From the NCBI RefSeq assembly GCF_016656965.1, contig NZ_CP067977.1:2771501-2835500 (forward strand): a stretch of DNA of 64,000 bases, written 5' to 3'. The stretch's first letter is position 1, and every line of letters starts with the position of its first letter. Position numbers and translations under genes: made by a program. The notes under the pieces were generated by a model that saw only the letters and a program-made list of their open reading frames with translations, was not told the origin of the DNA and searched no databases. Positions 8,103 through 16,280 of the stretch are shown one piece after another. Source of the DNA: Brevundimonas vitisensis. Lineage in GTDB: Bacteria; Pseudomonadota; Alphaproteobacteria; Caulobacterales; Caulobacteraceae.

Positions 8103-9817
8103 ATGTCGCCTTCAAATCGTGTGTCGCCGTGCATCATTTCGGCGTTGTTCTTGCCTGGCGGCACCAGCGGCCAGACGTTCTCCTTCGGATCGATCAGGAC
8201 ATGCGCGAGGCAGGGCCCGGGCGCGGCCAGCAGGCGCGCGATCCCGGCGGTGACCTCCTCGCGCCGGCTAATTCGGAAGGCCTCGATGCCGAAAGCCTGG
8301 GCCACGGCGACGAAGTCGGGATTGTCCGAAAGGTCGACCTCGGAATAATTCTCTTCGAAGAAGAGCTCCTGCCACTGTCGCACCAGACCCAGGCTGGAGT
8401 TGTCCAGGAGGACGATCTTCAACGCGACGCCATAGCGGCGCAGGGTGGCCAGCTCCTGGATGTTCATCATGAAGCTGCCGTCGCCCGAGACGGTCACGAC
8501 ATGGGCATCGGGGCAGGCCAGCTTGGCCCCCAGACCGGCGGGCAGGCCATAGCCCATGGCGCCCAGGCCGCCCGACGTCAGATGGGCCTCGGGCCGGGCA
8601 AAGGCACAGTGCTGGGCGACCCACATCTGATGCTGGCCGACGTCGCAGGCTGCGATGAAGGTGTCGCCCGCCGCATGGGACAGTTCGTTCAGCAGGGCGG
8701 GCGCATAGACGCCTTGGCCCGGCGCGTCATAGCGGAAGGCATGGCGGGCAGCGCTGTCGATACAGCGTGCTGCCCACGGCTGGATCGCCAGCGGGCCAGG
8801 GTTCAGCGCCTCGATCCCCGCCTTCAGGTCACCGATGACCGCCACATGTGTGGTGCGCAGCTTGCCGATTTCGGCCGGGTCGATGTCGAAATGGATGACC
8901 TTCGCGTGGGGGGCGAACTCGTTCAGCTTGCCGGTCGCGCGATCGTCGAAGCGGGCGCCCAGCACGATCAGCAGGTCGCTTTCCTGCACCGCCTCATTGG
9001 CTGCGCGGGTGCCGTGCATGCCCAGCATGCCCAGATATCCCGTGGCATCGGTGCGAACCGAGCCCAGGGCGTTCAGGGTCGAGACGACCGGGATGCCGGT
9101 CCGTTCGGCCAGGGCACGCAGGGCGGTGGTCGCGCCGGCGATCTTGACCCCACCGCCGACATACAGCAGCGGGCGCGTTGCCTGACGGATCATGGCCTCG
9201 GCGGCGGCGATGGCCGCATGGTCCAGGTCCGGCGTCTCGTTCGGAATGTGGAAGCCGTAATCCTCGCCCGTCATGCCGACCTGGACGTCCTTGGGCAGGT
9301 CGACCAGGACCGGGCCGGGCCTGCCGGAGCGGGCGACGTGGAAGGCCTCTTCGATCACCGCAGGGATGTCGGCCGGATCGCGGACGATCCACGAATGCTT
9401 CACGATCGGCAGGGTGACGCCCAGGATGTCGATCTCCTGGAAGGCGTCCGTGCCCATGACGGCGGTCGAGACATTGCCGGTGATGCAGACCATCGGCACC
9501 GAATCCATCATGGCATTGGCAATGCCCGTGATCAGATTGGTGGCCCCCGGCCCAGAGGTCGCCATGCAGACCCCGACCTTGCCCGTGGCGCGGGCATAGG
9601 CGTCGGCGGCGAAGGCGGCCCCCTGTTCGTGGCGAACCAGGATGTGCTTCAGACCCGATCCGGTCAGGGCGTCATAGACCGGCATGATGGCACCGCCGGG
9701 ATAGCCGAACACCACCTCGACCCCCAGCCGTTCCAGGGTCGAGACGAGCAGGCGCGCACCGCTGCGGGGTGCGGTCTGCGTGGCGTCTTTCAGGGCGGGC
9801 GCGGCGGCGGCCATCAT
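8099..9817 (-). CDS. ilvB: Acetolactate synthase large subunit (IlvG/IlvB)
   Basis: About 572 aa, ThDP-dependent acetohydroxyacid synthase catalytic subunit. It makes 2-acetolactate (Val/Leu) or 2-aceto-2-hydroxybutyrate (Ile). N-terminal VFGYPGGAIMPVYDAL and RHEQGAAFAADAYAR with the ThDP-activating Glu, ATSGPGATNLITGIANA, LGARFDDR, and the C-terminal GDGSFMMNIQEL through LLDNSSLGLVRQWQ (ThDP/Mg motif) are all present. Its sequence character resembles IlvG of the ilvGM operon. The start is one of two adjacent ATGs (9817 or 9814) after AGAG; the frame stays open to 9868 but upstream codons overlap ilvC. Stop overlaps ilvM by 4 nt. Confidence 0.94.
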   Translation of the reverse strand: MMAAAAPALKDATQTAPRSGARLLVSTLERLGVEVVFGYPGGAIMPVYDALTGSGLKHILVRHEQGAAFAADAYARATGKVGVCMATSGPGATNLITGIANAMMDSVPMVCITGNVSTAVMGTDAFQEIDILGVTLPIVKHSWIVRDPADIPAVIEEAFHVARSGRPGPVLVDLPKDVQVGMTGEDYGFHIPNETPDLDHAAIAAAEAMIRQATRPLLYVGGGVKIAGATTALRALAERTGIPVVSTLNALGSVRTDATGYLGMLGMHGTRAANEAVQESDLLIVLGARFDDRATGKLNEFAPHAKVIHFDIDPAEIGKLRTTHVAVIGDLKAGIEALNPGPLAIQPWAARCIDSAARHAFRYDAPGQGVYAPALLNELSHAAGDTFIAACDVGQHQMWVAQHCAFARPEAHLTSGGLGAMGYGLPAGLGAKLACPDAHVVTVSGDGSFMMNIQELATLRRYGVALKIVLLDNSSLGLVRQWQELFFEENYSEVDLSDNPDFVAVAQAFGIEAFRISRREEVTAGIARLLAAPGPCLAHVLIDPKENVWPLVPPGKNNAEMMHGDTRFEGDM

Positions 9818-9839
9818 CTTACTCTGCGTTCCGTCGGGT

Positions 9840-10850
9840 TCAGGCGGCTTCGGCCGTCTTGGGGGCATGCAGCCAGGCCATGCGCTCGCGCAGGGACGCG
9901 CCCACGATCTCGATCGGGTGCTCGCTGTCGGCCTTGACCAGGGCGTCGTAGGCGGGCTTGCCGGCCTCGTTTTCGGCGATCCATTCGCGGGCGAACTGGC
10001 CCGACTGGATCTCGGACAGGATTTCCTTCATCCGCTCGCGCGTCTCGCCATTGATGACGCGCGGGCCCGAGACGACCGAGCCCCATTTGGCGGTTTCCGA
10101 GATGAACTCGTTCATCTTGGTGACGCCGCCTTCGTAGAACAGGTCCACGATCAGCTTCAGCTCGTGCATACATTCGAAGTAGGCGATCTCGGGCTGGTAG
10201 CCGGCCTCGACCAGGGTGGTGAAGCCGCCCATCACCAGCTCCTTGGCCCCGCCGCACAGGACCGCCTGTTCTCCGAACAGATCGGTCTCGGTCTCTTCCT
10301 TGAAGGAGGTTTCCAGCAGGCCGCCGGTCGCGCCGCCGATGCCCTTGGCATAGCCCATGGCCCGGTCGCGGGCCTTGCCGGTGGTGTCTTTCTCGATGGC
10401 GAACAGGGCGGGCACCCCGCGGCCGCGGGCATATTCGCGGCGGACCAGATCGCCCGGACCCTTGGGCGCGACCAGGATCACGTCCATGTCCTCGCGCGGC
10501 GTGATCCGCCCGTACAGGATCGAGAAGCCGTGGGCGAACAGGATGGCCGCGCCTGGCTTGGCATTGGGCTCGATGACAGTCTTGTAGATCTCGGCCTGGG
10601 CCATGTCCGGCGTCAGGATGGCGATGATGTCGGCCCCCTGGACAGCCTCGGCCGGTTCTGCCGTCGGAACGCCGTCGCTGGTGGCGTGCTTCCAGCCCTT
10701 GCCGCCGTGGCGAACGCCCACGATCACGTCGTGGCCCGAGTCCTTCAGGTTCTGGGCATGGGCGCGGCCCTGGGAGCCATAGCCGATGACGGCGATGCGC
10801 TGGCCGGCGATGACGCCGGGACGAATGTCGTCGTTGGTGTAGATTTCCAT
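9840..10850 (-). CDS. ilvC: Ketol-acid reductoisomerase
   Basis: 336 aa, class I (short) KARI. It isomerises and reduces acetohydroxy acids, NADPH- and Mg-dependent. The Rossmann motif [17 protein letters not shown] is near the N-terminus; FAHGFSI and [15 protein letters not shown] follow, and the knotted C-terminal domain carries [16 protein letters not shown] with the metal-binding Asp/Glu. The start ([20 protein letters not shown]) lies four bases after the ilvD stop, so the two are cotranscribed. Confidence 0.96.
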   Translation of the reverse strand: MEIYTNDDIRPGVIAGQRIAVIGYGSQGRAHAQNLKDSGHDVIVGVRHGGKGWKHATSDGVPTAEPAEAVQGADIIAILTPDMAQAEIYKTVIEPNAKPGAAILFAHGFSILYGRITPREDMDVILVAPKGPGDLVRREYARGRGVPALFAIEKDTTGKARDRAMGYAKGIGGATGGLLETSFKEETETDLFGEQAVLCGGAKELVMGGFTTLVEAGYQPEIAYFECMHELKLIVDLFYEGGVTKMNEFISETAKWGSVVSGPRVINGETRERMKEILSEIQSGQFAREWIAENEAGKPAYDALVKADSEHPIEIVGASLRERMAWLHAPKTAEAA

Positions 10851-10854
10851 GGTC

Positions 10855-12588
10855 TCAGGCTTCCTGGTGCGTTTTGGCTTCGACCCGGACTTGAGCCGGG
10901 GGCGGGTTGGGAATGGTGACGGCGCCCTGGGCAGCCGAGGCCACGCTGGCGCGGTATTTGGCGAAGACGCCGGTGGCCGGTGTGGCGGGGGGCTGGGTGT
11001 GGTCGATCCGGCGCCCAGCCAGGTCGGCATTCACGTCGATGCGCCGGGCCGTAACGTCGATCACGATGCGGTCGCCGTCGCGGATCAGGCCGATAGGGCC
11101 GCCCGCCGCCGCCTCGGGCGAGACGTGCCCGGCCACGAAGCCATAGCTGGCTCCCGAGAAGCGCCCGTCGGTGATCAGAGCCACGTCATGGATACCGCGA
11201 CCCTTCAGGGCGGCGGTGACCTGCAGCATCTCGCGCATGCCGGGGCCGCCGCGCGGGCCCTCGTAGCGGATGACGATCACGTCGCCCTCGCCGACCGAGC
11301 CGTCCTGAACGGCGTGGAAGGCATCTTCCTCGCTGTCGAAGACGCAGGCCGGGCCCTCGAACCGGTCGACTTTGTGGCCCGTCAGCTTGATGACCGCGCC
11401 GTCGGGGGCGACGTCGCCATAGATGACGGCATAGGACCCGCGCGGGCTGATCGGGGTCTGGATCGCGGTGACGACCTGCTGGCCCGGCGCTTCCTCAGCC
11501 TCTGCAGCCTCGGCGAACAGGCTGCGGCCGCTGACGGTCGGGGCGTTGACGATCTTGCCTGCCTCGGCCAGCCGCTGGGTCACCAGGCGCGTGCCGCCGG
11601 CCGCATACAGGTGAGACGCCAGGAACCGGCCGCCCGGCTTCAGGTCACAGATGACCGGCGTTTCTTCGCAGGCGGTGTTGCAGTCTTCGACGCCGAACTC
11701 GACGCCCGCCTCAATCGCGATGGCGGTCAGGTGCAGGACGGCATTGGTCGATCCGCCTGAGGCGGACACGGCGGCGGCAGCATTCTTCAGGCTGGCGCGC
11801 GTGATGTATTTACGCGCCGTGTCGCCGGCGAAGACGCGCTCGACAATCAGTCGACCGCAACGCTCCCCCTCAATTCCCTTGGCCGGGTCGACGGCAGGCA
11901 CGTCATTGGCCCCCATGGGCGACAGACCCATCACTGACAGGGCCATGGCCATGGTGTTCGCCGTGAACTGTCCGCCGCAGGCCCCTGCGCCGGGACAGGC
12001 CGCGCTCTCGACCATCTTCAGCTGGGCATCGTCGATGGTTCCGGCACCATGGGCACCGATGGCCTCGAACACCTCCTGGATGGAGATTTCGGTCGTGCCG
12101 ATCCGGCCCGGCATGATGGTGCCGCCGTAGTAGACCAGACCTGGGATATCCATGCGGGCCAGGGCCATGGCGGCGGCGGGAATAGTCTTGTCGCAGCCGA
12201 CGATGCAGATGACGCCGTCCAGCTGATGCCCCTGGACCGCCAGTTCGATGGAGTCGGCCACCACCTCGCGGCTGATCAGCGAGGCCTTCATGCCCGGCGT
12301 GCCCATCGAAATGCCGTCGGTGACCACGATGGTGTTGAAGTCGATCGGAAAGCCGCCAGCCGCGATGATGCCTGCGCGGACGTCCTTGGCCAGCCGATCG
12401 AGATGCATGTTGCAGGGCGTGACCGAGGACCAGGTGTTGACCACGGCGATCATCGGCTTCTCGAAATCGGCATCGTCCATGCCTGCGGCACGCAGATAGC
12501 TGCGGGCGGCGGCTCGGCTGGCACCGCCGGTCACGACGCGGCTGCGCTGGCGGGGATCGTTCGGGGCGTTGTCGTCTTCGGTCGTCAT
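10855..12588 (-). CDS. ilvD: Dihydroxy-acid dehydratase
   Basis: 577 aa, IlvD/Edd family Fe-S enzyme. It dehydrates dihydroxy acids to the 2-oxo acids of Val and Ile. The three cluster cysteines are in [28 protein letters not shown] and [29 protein letters not shown] and [12 protein letters not shown] are further family signatures. First structural gene of the supra-operon. Its RBS is weak (GAGACCGAAC before ATG), which fits translation after an attenuator-controlled leader. Transcription must pass the terminator at 12619-12648. Confidence 0.96.
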   Translation of the reverse strand: MTTEDDNAPNDPRQRSRVVTGGASRAAARSYLRAAGMDDADFEKPMIAVVNTWSSVTPCNMHLDRLAKDVRAGIIAAGGFPIDFNTIVVTDGISMGTPGMKASLISREVVADSIELAVQGHQLDGVICIVGCDKTIPAAAMALARMDIPGLVYYGGTIMPGRIGTTEISIQEVFEAIGAHGAGTIDDAQLKMVESAACPGAGACGGQFTANTMAMALSVMGLSPMGANDVPAVDPAKGIEGERCGRLIVERVFAGDTARKYITRASLKNAAAAVSASGGSTNAVLHLTAIAIEAGVEFGVEDCNTACEETPVICDLKPGGRFLASHLYAAGGTRLVTQRLAEAGKIVNAPTVSGRSLFAEAAEAEEAPGQQVVTAIQTPISPRGSYAVIYGDVAPDGAVIKLTGHKVDRFEGPACVFDSEEDAFHAVQDGSVGEGDVIVIRYEGPRGGPGMREMLQVTAALKGRGIHDVALITDGRFSGASYGFVAGHVSPEAAAGGPIGLIRDGDRIVIDVTARRIDVNADLAGRRIDHTQPPATPATGVFAKYRASVASAAQGAVTIPNPPPAQVRVEAKTHQEA

Positions 12589-12618
12589 GTTCGGTCTCGA
12601 AAGGATTAGGCGCGCAAG

Positions 12619-12648
12619 AAAAAACCCCGCTCGGGCTGAGCGGGGTTT
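12619..12648 (-). terminator. Attenuator terminator of the ilv-leu operon
   Basis: On the minus strand an 11-bp perfect stem (AAACCCCGCTC / GAGCGGGGTTT, loop AGCCC) runs into a T tract. It is placed 24 bases after the leader stop and 30 bases before ilvD. Confidence 0.85.
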
Positions 12649-12696
12649 GGGCTGCGATCCTGAGTCTTGGTTTCAGGTCGTGTGCAGCACCCCCGC
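12640..12696 (-). promoter_or_regulatory. Candidate antiterminator pairing of the ilv attenuator
   Basis: GCGGGG at 12696-12691 (leader codons 49-50) is complementary to CCCCGC at 12645-12640, inside the 5' arm of the terminator. CTG and CAG a few bases further in could extend the helix. A ribosome stalled in the Leu/Ile/Val run (codons 35-46) would leave it free, while one terminating at 12673 would tend to sequester it. The complementarity is direct observation; the role is inferred. Confidence 0.5.
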
Positions 12697-12840
12697 CCGG
12701 CCGAGAAGGCCGAGGAGTACGATCGCGATAAGGAGGAGGCCGAACCCTTGCGCAGCCACGATTTCCGCAGCCGCCCGGCCGCGCAGGACCAGGGTCCGTG
12801 CGGAGGTAGAGGCCGTATGGGTGCGGGTGCGGTGGATCAT
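12673..12840 (-). CDS. Branched-chain operon leader peptide
   Basis: 55-codon ORF upstream of ilvD. Residues 35-47 read LLLIAIVLLGLLG, ten of thirteen being Leu, Ile or Val, covering all three end products of the operon. The ATG at 12840 is preceded by AAGGAA at about ten bases; the frame also opens at 12891, but that start lies at the predicted promoter. No similarity to a functional protein is apparent. Its place between a promoter and an intrinsic terminator identifies it as an attenuation leader, analogous to IlvL. Confidence 0.82.
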   Translation of the reverse strand: MIHRTRTHTASTSARTLVLRGRAAAEIVAAQGFGLLLIAIVLLGLLGRAGVLHTT

Positions 12841-12862
12841 GGTCTGGCGTTCCTTGGCCGCC

Positions 12863-12891
12863 TTAAGACCAGAATCGAGCGTGCAGCGCAA
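12863..12891 (-). promoter_or_regulatory. Predicted promoter of the ilv-leu operon
   Basis: On the minus strand TTGCGC (12891-12886), a 17-base spacer, then TCTTAA (12868-12863). Transcription would start about 15 bases before the leader ATG. Only moderately close to consensus, but there is no competing signal between the upstream gene's terminator and the leader. Confidence 0.45.
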
Positions 12892-12924
12892 CAGGAAGAT
12901 GGAAAATTATTGCGCAGGTCGGCC

Positions 12925-12943
12925 AAAAAGCCCCGCCTGGGGC
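12925..12943 (-). terminator. Terminator of the EEP-family gene
   Basis: Minus strand GCCCC, loop AGGC, GGGGC followed by five T, 33 bases after the stop of the upstream gene. It separates that gene from the ilv promoter. Confidence 0.6.
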
Positions 12944-12975
12944 ATAAAAGCACCGGCCCGATATTTCAGGTGGCT

Positions 12976-13788
12976 TCAGCGCAAAGTGACTGTGGCTGCG
13001 ACAGCGAAGTGGTCCGACGGCCAGATTCCGCGCACCGCTTGATTGGCAAAAATTTGCGCGGATTCCAGGGTGAAGCGGTCAGTGTCCACCAGGATGTGGT
13101 CAATCTGATCCGAACGGTGCCCCATCGCGACGTTGAGCGTGGTTTCATTCGCCCGTTCGGGGTGAACGGCGGGCAAAGCCGAGACGACGCCTCGTGGCCG
13201 CAGCCCCGCCAACTCCGGATTGGTGATTGCCGCGTTGAGGTCGCCCAGGACGATCCGAGGCGTTCCATCAGGCGGAAGCCAGGTCAGCAGGTCGGCCACC
13301 TGGCGCTCGCGGATGGCCGTACCCTCGGGGGTGTGGTGCAGATGGGTGGCGACGATATCGACGGGCCGACCCTCCACGTCGAGCCTGACGCGCAGGGCAG
13401 TGCGATAGTCGTCCAGGGGCTCCAGGGCCTTCCACTGCTGTTGCAGGATCGGCAGCCGCGTCAAGACGGCGTTGCCATAGCGACGGGGTTGGTCCGCCGC
13501 ATCCGTTGAACAGAACGTCCAGCCATAGCCGAGGGCCTCGGCAATCGTCTGCGCCTGGTTGGGCAGGCGTTCGCCGTCCTGCAACACCTCCTGCAGGGCA
13601 ATGACATCGGCGTCCGCCTGACGCAGAGCCTCGAGGATCAGGGGCAGGCGCGCGGGCCAGTTCTCGCGGTCATGCCAGATATTGAACGTCACCACCCTCA
13701 GACGTCGCGGCTGCGCAGGCGAAAGGGTAGCGCACCCGGCCAGGGGCAGGGCAGCCAGGGCGGTGAACAGCGCGCGACGATCCAGCAT
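12976..13788 (-). CDS. Endonuclease/exonuclease/phosphatase-family lipoprotein
   Basis: About 270 aa. A short lipoprotein signal (MLDRRALFTALAALPLAGCA, lipobox LAGC) targets it to the periplasmic side of a membrane. The rest is an EEP metallo-phosphoesterase fold: VVTFNIWH, DVIALQEV with the metal Glu, ATHLHHTP, GDLNA and the terminal SDHFAV. The substrate (DNA, phospholipid or phosphoinositide-like) cannot be told from the sequence. The start at 13788 is chosen because GGAAGAG sits just upstream and the signal begins there; ATGs at 13803 and 13800 are alternatives. Confidence 0.82.
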   Translation of the reverse strand: MLDRRALFTALAALPLAGCATLSPAQPRRLRVVTFNIWHDRENWPARLPLILEALRQADADVIALQEVLQDGERLPNQAQTIAEALGYGWTFCSTDAADQPRRYGNAVLTRLPILQQQWKALEPLDDYRTALRVRLDVEGRPVDIVATHLHHTPEGTAIRERQVADLLTWLPPDGTPRIVLGDLNAAITNPELAGLRPRGVVSALPAVHPERANETTLNVAMGHRSDQIDHILVDTDRFTLESAQIFANQAVRGIWPSDHFAVAATVTLR

Positions 13789-13966
13789 ATGCTCTTCCAT
13801 CATAACCAGGAGCCCTGGACGATAGGCCCGACCTCGTGCCGAACCAAGCGGCCTGCCTTACGAAAACTTCATGCCGCGCCGAGCATCCGTTCGGGTTGCC
13901 GGTTGCCTCTTGTTCTCAGACGGTCGCAGCAGCACGCTTCGGGCCAGGGTTTCAAAGGGGACTAAA

Positions 13967-14365
13967 ATGGACGACCTCATTCCGCTGTTCGCCATCTTTG
14001 CGGTGTTCGGCACGATCACGGCCATTATCGTTGGGCCGACCTATCTGAAGAGCCGCGAACGACGCGAGATTCAGCAGACGGTGCGTGCCGCGATCGACAA
14101 GGGCCAGGCCCTGCCGCCCGAGGTGATCGAGGCCATGAGCAAGGATGTGACCAAGAACCTGCCTTCGCGCAGTCGCGATCTGCGCAAAGGCATCATCTGG
14201 CTGGCCGTCGGGATCGGCCTGGCCGCCTTCGGGGTGGTCAGCGACATGGGCGGCAACGGCTGGAACGGCGGCGTGGACAACGGCCTGCTGGGCATTGCCT
14301 GCATCCCGGCGACCATCGGCCTGGCTTTCATCGTCCTGAGCTTCTTCAACAAGAACAAGGACTGA
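13967..14365 (+). CDS. DUF6249-like small membrane protein
   Basis: 132 aa with three predicted membrane segments: residues about 4-26 (LIPLFAIFAVFGTITAIIVG), 75-93 and 108-126. A charged cytoplasmic stretch between the first two carries YLKSRERREIQQTVRAAID and LPPEVIEAM. This resembles the DUF6249 family, often encoded next to ECF sigma factors. AAAGGGG gives a good RBS. It is followed 26 bases later by an ECF sigma factor on the same strand, so it probably belongs to the same regulatory unit; its function is unknown. Confidence 0.7.
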   Translation: MDDLIPLFAIFAVFGTITAIIVGPTYLKSRERREIQQTVRAAIDKGQALPPEVIEAMSKDVTKNLPSRSRDLRKGIIWLAVGIGLAAFGVVSDMGGNGWNGGVDNGLLGIACIPATIGLAFIVLSFFNKNKD

Positions 14366-14391
14366 GCGCGGTCTGACAGGGGGAACGCGTC

Positions 14392-14955
14392 ATGTCTCAA
14401 GACCTGAAGGACCGACACGACGTCGAGCTGGCCGCCCAGGCGGCGGCCGGCGGGCGGCGGGAGTTCGGCGAGCTGGTCCGGCGCCACGGATCGGCCGTTC
14501 GGGCCCTGCTGCGCCGGATGGGGGCCGAGAACTCGGTCGCCGACGATGTCGCCCAGGATGCCTTCATCCAGGCCTATCAGCGCTGTGCCGAGTTTCGCGG
14601 CGAGGGGACCTTCCTAGCCTGGGTCAAGCGGATCGCGGCGCGCCTCTATATCAAGCGGCGTGCCAAGGAGGCGCGTTATGTCGACGAGGTCGCGGCGGTC
14701 GATGAGGCCGGTCCATCGGTGGACCACGTCGCCCGCGTCGACCTGGACGAGGCGCTGAAGACCCTGAGCGAGGTCGAGCGCCTTTGCGTCTCGCTGTGTC
14801 ACGGGGCAGGCCTGGCCCACCCGGAGATCGCGTCGGCCCTAAATCTGCCGCTCGGAACGGTGAAGTCTCATGTCAAACGTGGTCTGGATAAACTCCGCGC
14901 GCGGCTCCAGCCGGAGCCCACGGGGACTGTGGGGAGGTCCGCTCATGTCGGCTGA
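14392..14955 (+). CDS. ECF-family RNA polymerase sigma factor
   Basis: 187 aa. Sigma region 2 spans about residues 20-90 (FGELVRRHGSAVRALLRRM, DDVAQDAFIQAYQRC, FRGEGTFLAWVKRIAARLY). Region 4 spans about 120-175 (ALKTLSEVERLCVSL, then HPEIASALNLPLGTVKSHVK helix-turn-helix). It should direct RNA polymerase to a small regulon. It overlaps the next gene, a small membrane protein that could be its anti-sigma factor, by 11 nt. Confidence 0.9.
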   Translation: MSQDLKDRHDVELAAQAAAGGRREFGELVRRHGSAVRALLRRMGAENSVADDVAQDAFIQAYQRCAEFRGEGTFLAWVKRIAARLYIKRRAKEARYVDEVAAVDEAGPSVDHVARVDLDEALKTLSEVERLCVSLCHGAGLAHPEIASALNLPLGTVKSHVKRGLDKLRARLQPEPTGTVGRSAHVG

Positions 14956-15364
14956 CGAGTTTGACCCCTTTATCGAGCGTCAGTTCTCCCGCACTCCGGT
15001 CATGGCCGATGCCGAACTGTTTGCAGCCGACATCGACGCCAGGCTGGCATCGGGCAGCCGGGTCCGAACCATGGCCCTGGCGCTCGCCGGGCTGATCGGC
15101 GGGGTCGTGGCGGTCCAGGAAACCATGAGCGTCAACCTGAACCTGTCCCGCGACAGCGGTCCGGTGGCGGGTGAAGCCGTGGGGCAGGGCATCGAATCCC
15201 TGACAACCCGCGCTCAGGGCTTGGCGGAGGCCGGACTGGACCAACTGGGCTTGTCAGGTGTGGCGCTTGGTTCTCTGGGGGCCATGCAGCTATTCTGGAT
15301 CACGGCCGGTGCGCTGATCGCGATTGCGGCGGCCGGGGTGATGAAACTGTCCCAGGAGGTCTGA
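14945..15364 (+). CDS. Small membrane protein, possible anti-sigma partner
   Basis: 139 aa, with a soluble N-terminus of about 40 residues (MSADEFDPFIERQFSRTP...) followed by two hydrophobic segments at about 42-60 (TMALALAGLIGGVVAVQET) and 115-133 (LFWITAGALIAIAAAGVM). It has no zinc-binding HxxxCxxC anti-sigma motif. Overlap with the ECF sigma gene suggests coupled synthesis, the usual arrangement for an anti-sigma factor, but the sequence gives no direct proof. panB starts immediately after its stop. Confidence 0.65.
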   Translation: MSADEFDPFIERQFSRTPVMADAELFAADIDARLASGSRVRTMALALAGLIGGVVAVQETMSVNLNLSRDSGPVAGEAVGQGIESLTTRAQGLAEAGLDQLGLSGVALGSLGAMQLFWITAGALIAIAAAGVMKLSQEV

Positions 15365-16201
15365 GTGTCCAGCCAGAAACAGGATCCGGTCAAACGGATC
15401 GCCGCCCCCGACATTCTGGCGCGCAAGGGCAAGGAGCCGATCGTCTGCCTGACCGCCTATGACGCCCCAACGGCCGAGATCCTGGATGCGCACTGCGACC
15501 TGCTGCTGGTCGGCGACAGTGTCGGCATGGTGGTCCATGGATTGCCGAACACGGTCGGGGTGACGCTGGAGATGATGATTCTGCATGGGCAGGCGGTCAT
15601 GCGCGGCGCGCGGCGCGCCATGGTCGTGGTCGACATGCCCTTCGGCAGCTATGAGGGCGGAAAGGAACAGGCCTACGCCAACTGTGCCCGCGTGATGAAG
15701 GAGACGGGGGCCCAGGGGGTCAAGCTGGAAAGCGGCCCGACCGTGCCCGAGACCATCGCCTATCTGGTCCAGCGCGGCATTCCGGTCATGGGCCATGTCG
15801 GCCTGCGCCCGCAGGCCGTGCTGACCGAGGGCTCCTTCAAGGCCAAGGGACGGACCGATGACGAACGTCTGCGCGTCATGGCCGAGGCCGAGGCGACGGC
15901 TGATGCGGGGGCGTTTGCCGTGGTGGTTGAGGGCGTGGCCGAAAGCCTGGCCCGCGAGATTACCGAGACGATCGACAAGCCGACGATCGGCATCGGGGCC
16001 TCTGCGGCCTGCGACGGGCAGATCCTGGTGGTCCCGGACATGTTGGGCCTGTTCGACTGGACCCCGAAGTTCGTGCGTCGCTATGCCGACCTTCGGGGCG
16101 ACATCGACCGCGCGGTTGCGACCTATGCCCAGGACGTGCGGGCCCGCCGTTTTCCTGCCGAAGTCGAGACCTACTTCTCCAAAAAGCCGGTTTCGTCCTG
16201 A
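15365..16201 (+). CDS. panB: 3-methyl-2-oxobutanoate hydroxymethyltransferase
   Basis: 278 aa, first step of pantothenate synthesis. It hydroxymethylates 2-oxoisovalerate (the valine precursor made by the ilv operon to the left) to ketopantoate. Motifs: [35 protein letters not shown] with metal ligands, [15 protein letters not shown] and [15 protein letters not shown]. The start is GTG, directly abutting the preceding TGA. panC is not in the window. Confidence 0.96.
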   Translation: MSSQKQDPVKRIAAPDILARKGKEPIVCLTAYDAPTAEILDAHCDLLLVGDSVGMVVHGLPNTVGVTLEMMILHGQAVMRGARRAMVVVDMPFGSYEGGKEQAYANCARVMKETGAQGVKLESGPTVPETIAYLVQRGIPVMGHVGLRPQAVLTEGSFKAKGRTDDERLRVMAEAEATADAGAFAVVVEGVAESLAREITETIDKPTIGIGASAACDGQILVVPDMLGLFDWTPKFVRRYADLRGDIDRAVATYAQDVRARRFPAEVETYFSKKPVSS

Positions 16202-16224
16202 TCGCTGCGTTGCGGGCTCGATGC

Positions 16225-16240
16225 CGACCCTCTAGGGTCG
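16225..16240 (+). terminator. Hairpin after panB, possible terminator
   Basis: CGACCC TCTA GGGTCG, a 6-bp stem 24 bases past the panB stop, without a clear T tract. Weak candidate. Confidence 0.3.
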
Positions 16241-16280
16241 CGCCGGTTTGCTGTTAAGCGATGATTGGGGCGACGTTTCC

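Noticed and set aside
8129..9937. A 602-codon plus-strand frame opposite ilvB
   Set aside because: Antisense to a full acetolactate synthase; low-complexity composition and no RBS. Similar long shadows opposite ligA (38249-40204), leuC and thrA were rejected for the same reason.
12841..12891. Longer leader peptide starting at 12891
   Set aside because: This ATG lies at the predicted -35 element of the ilv promoter and lacks an RBS; the ATG at 12840 has AAGGAA upstream.
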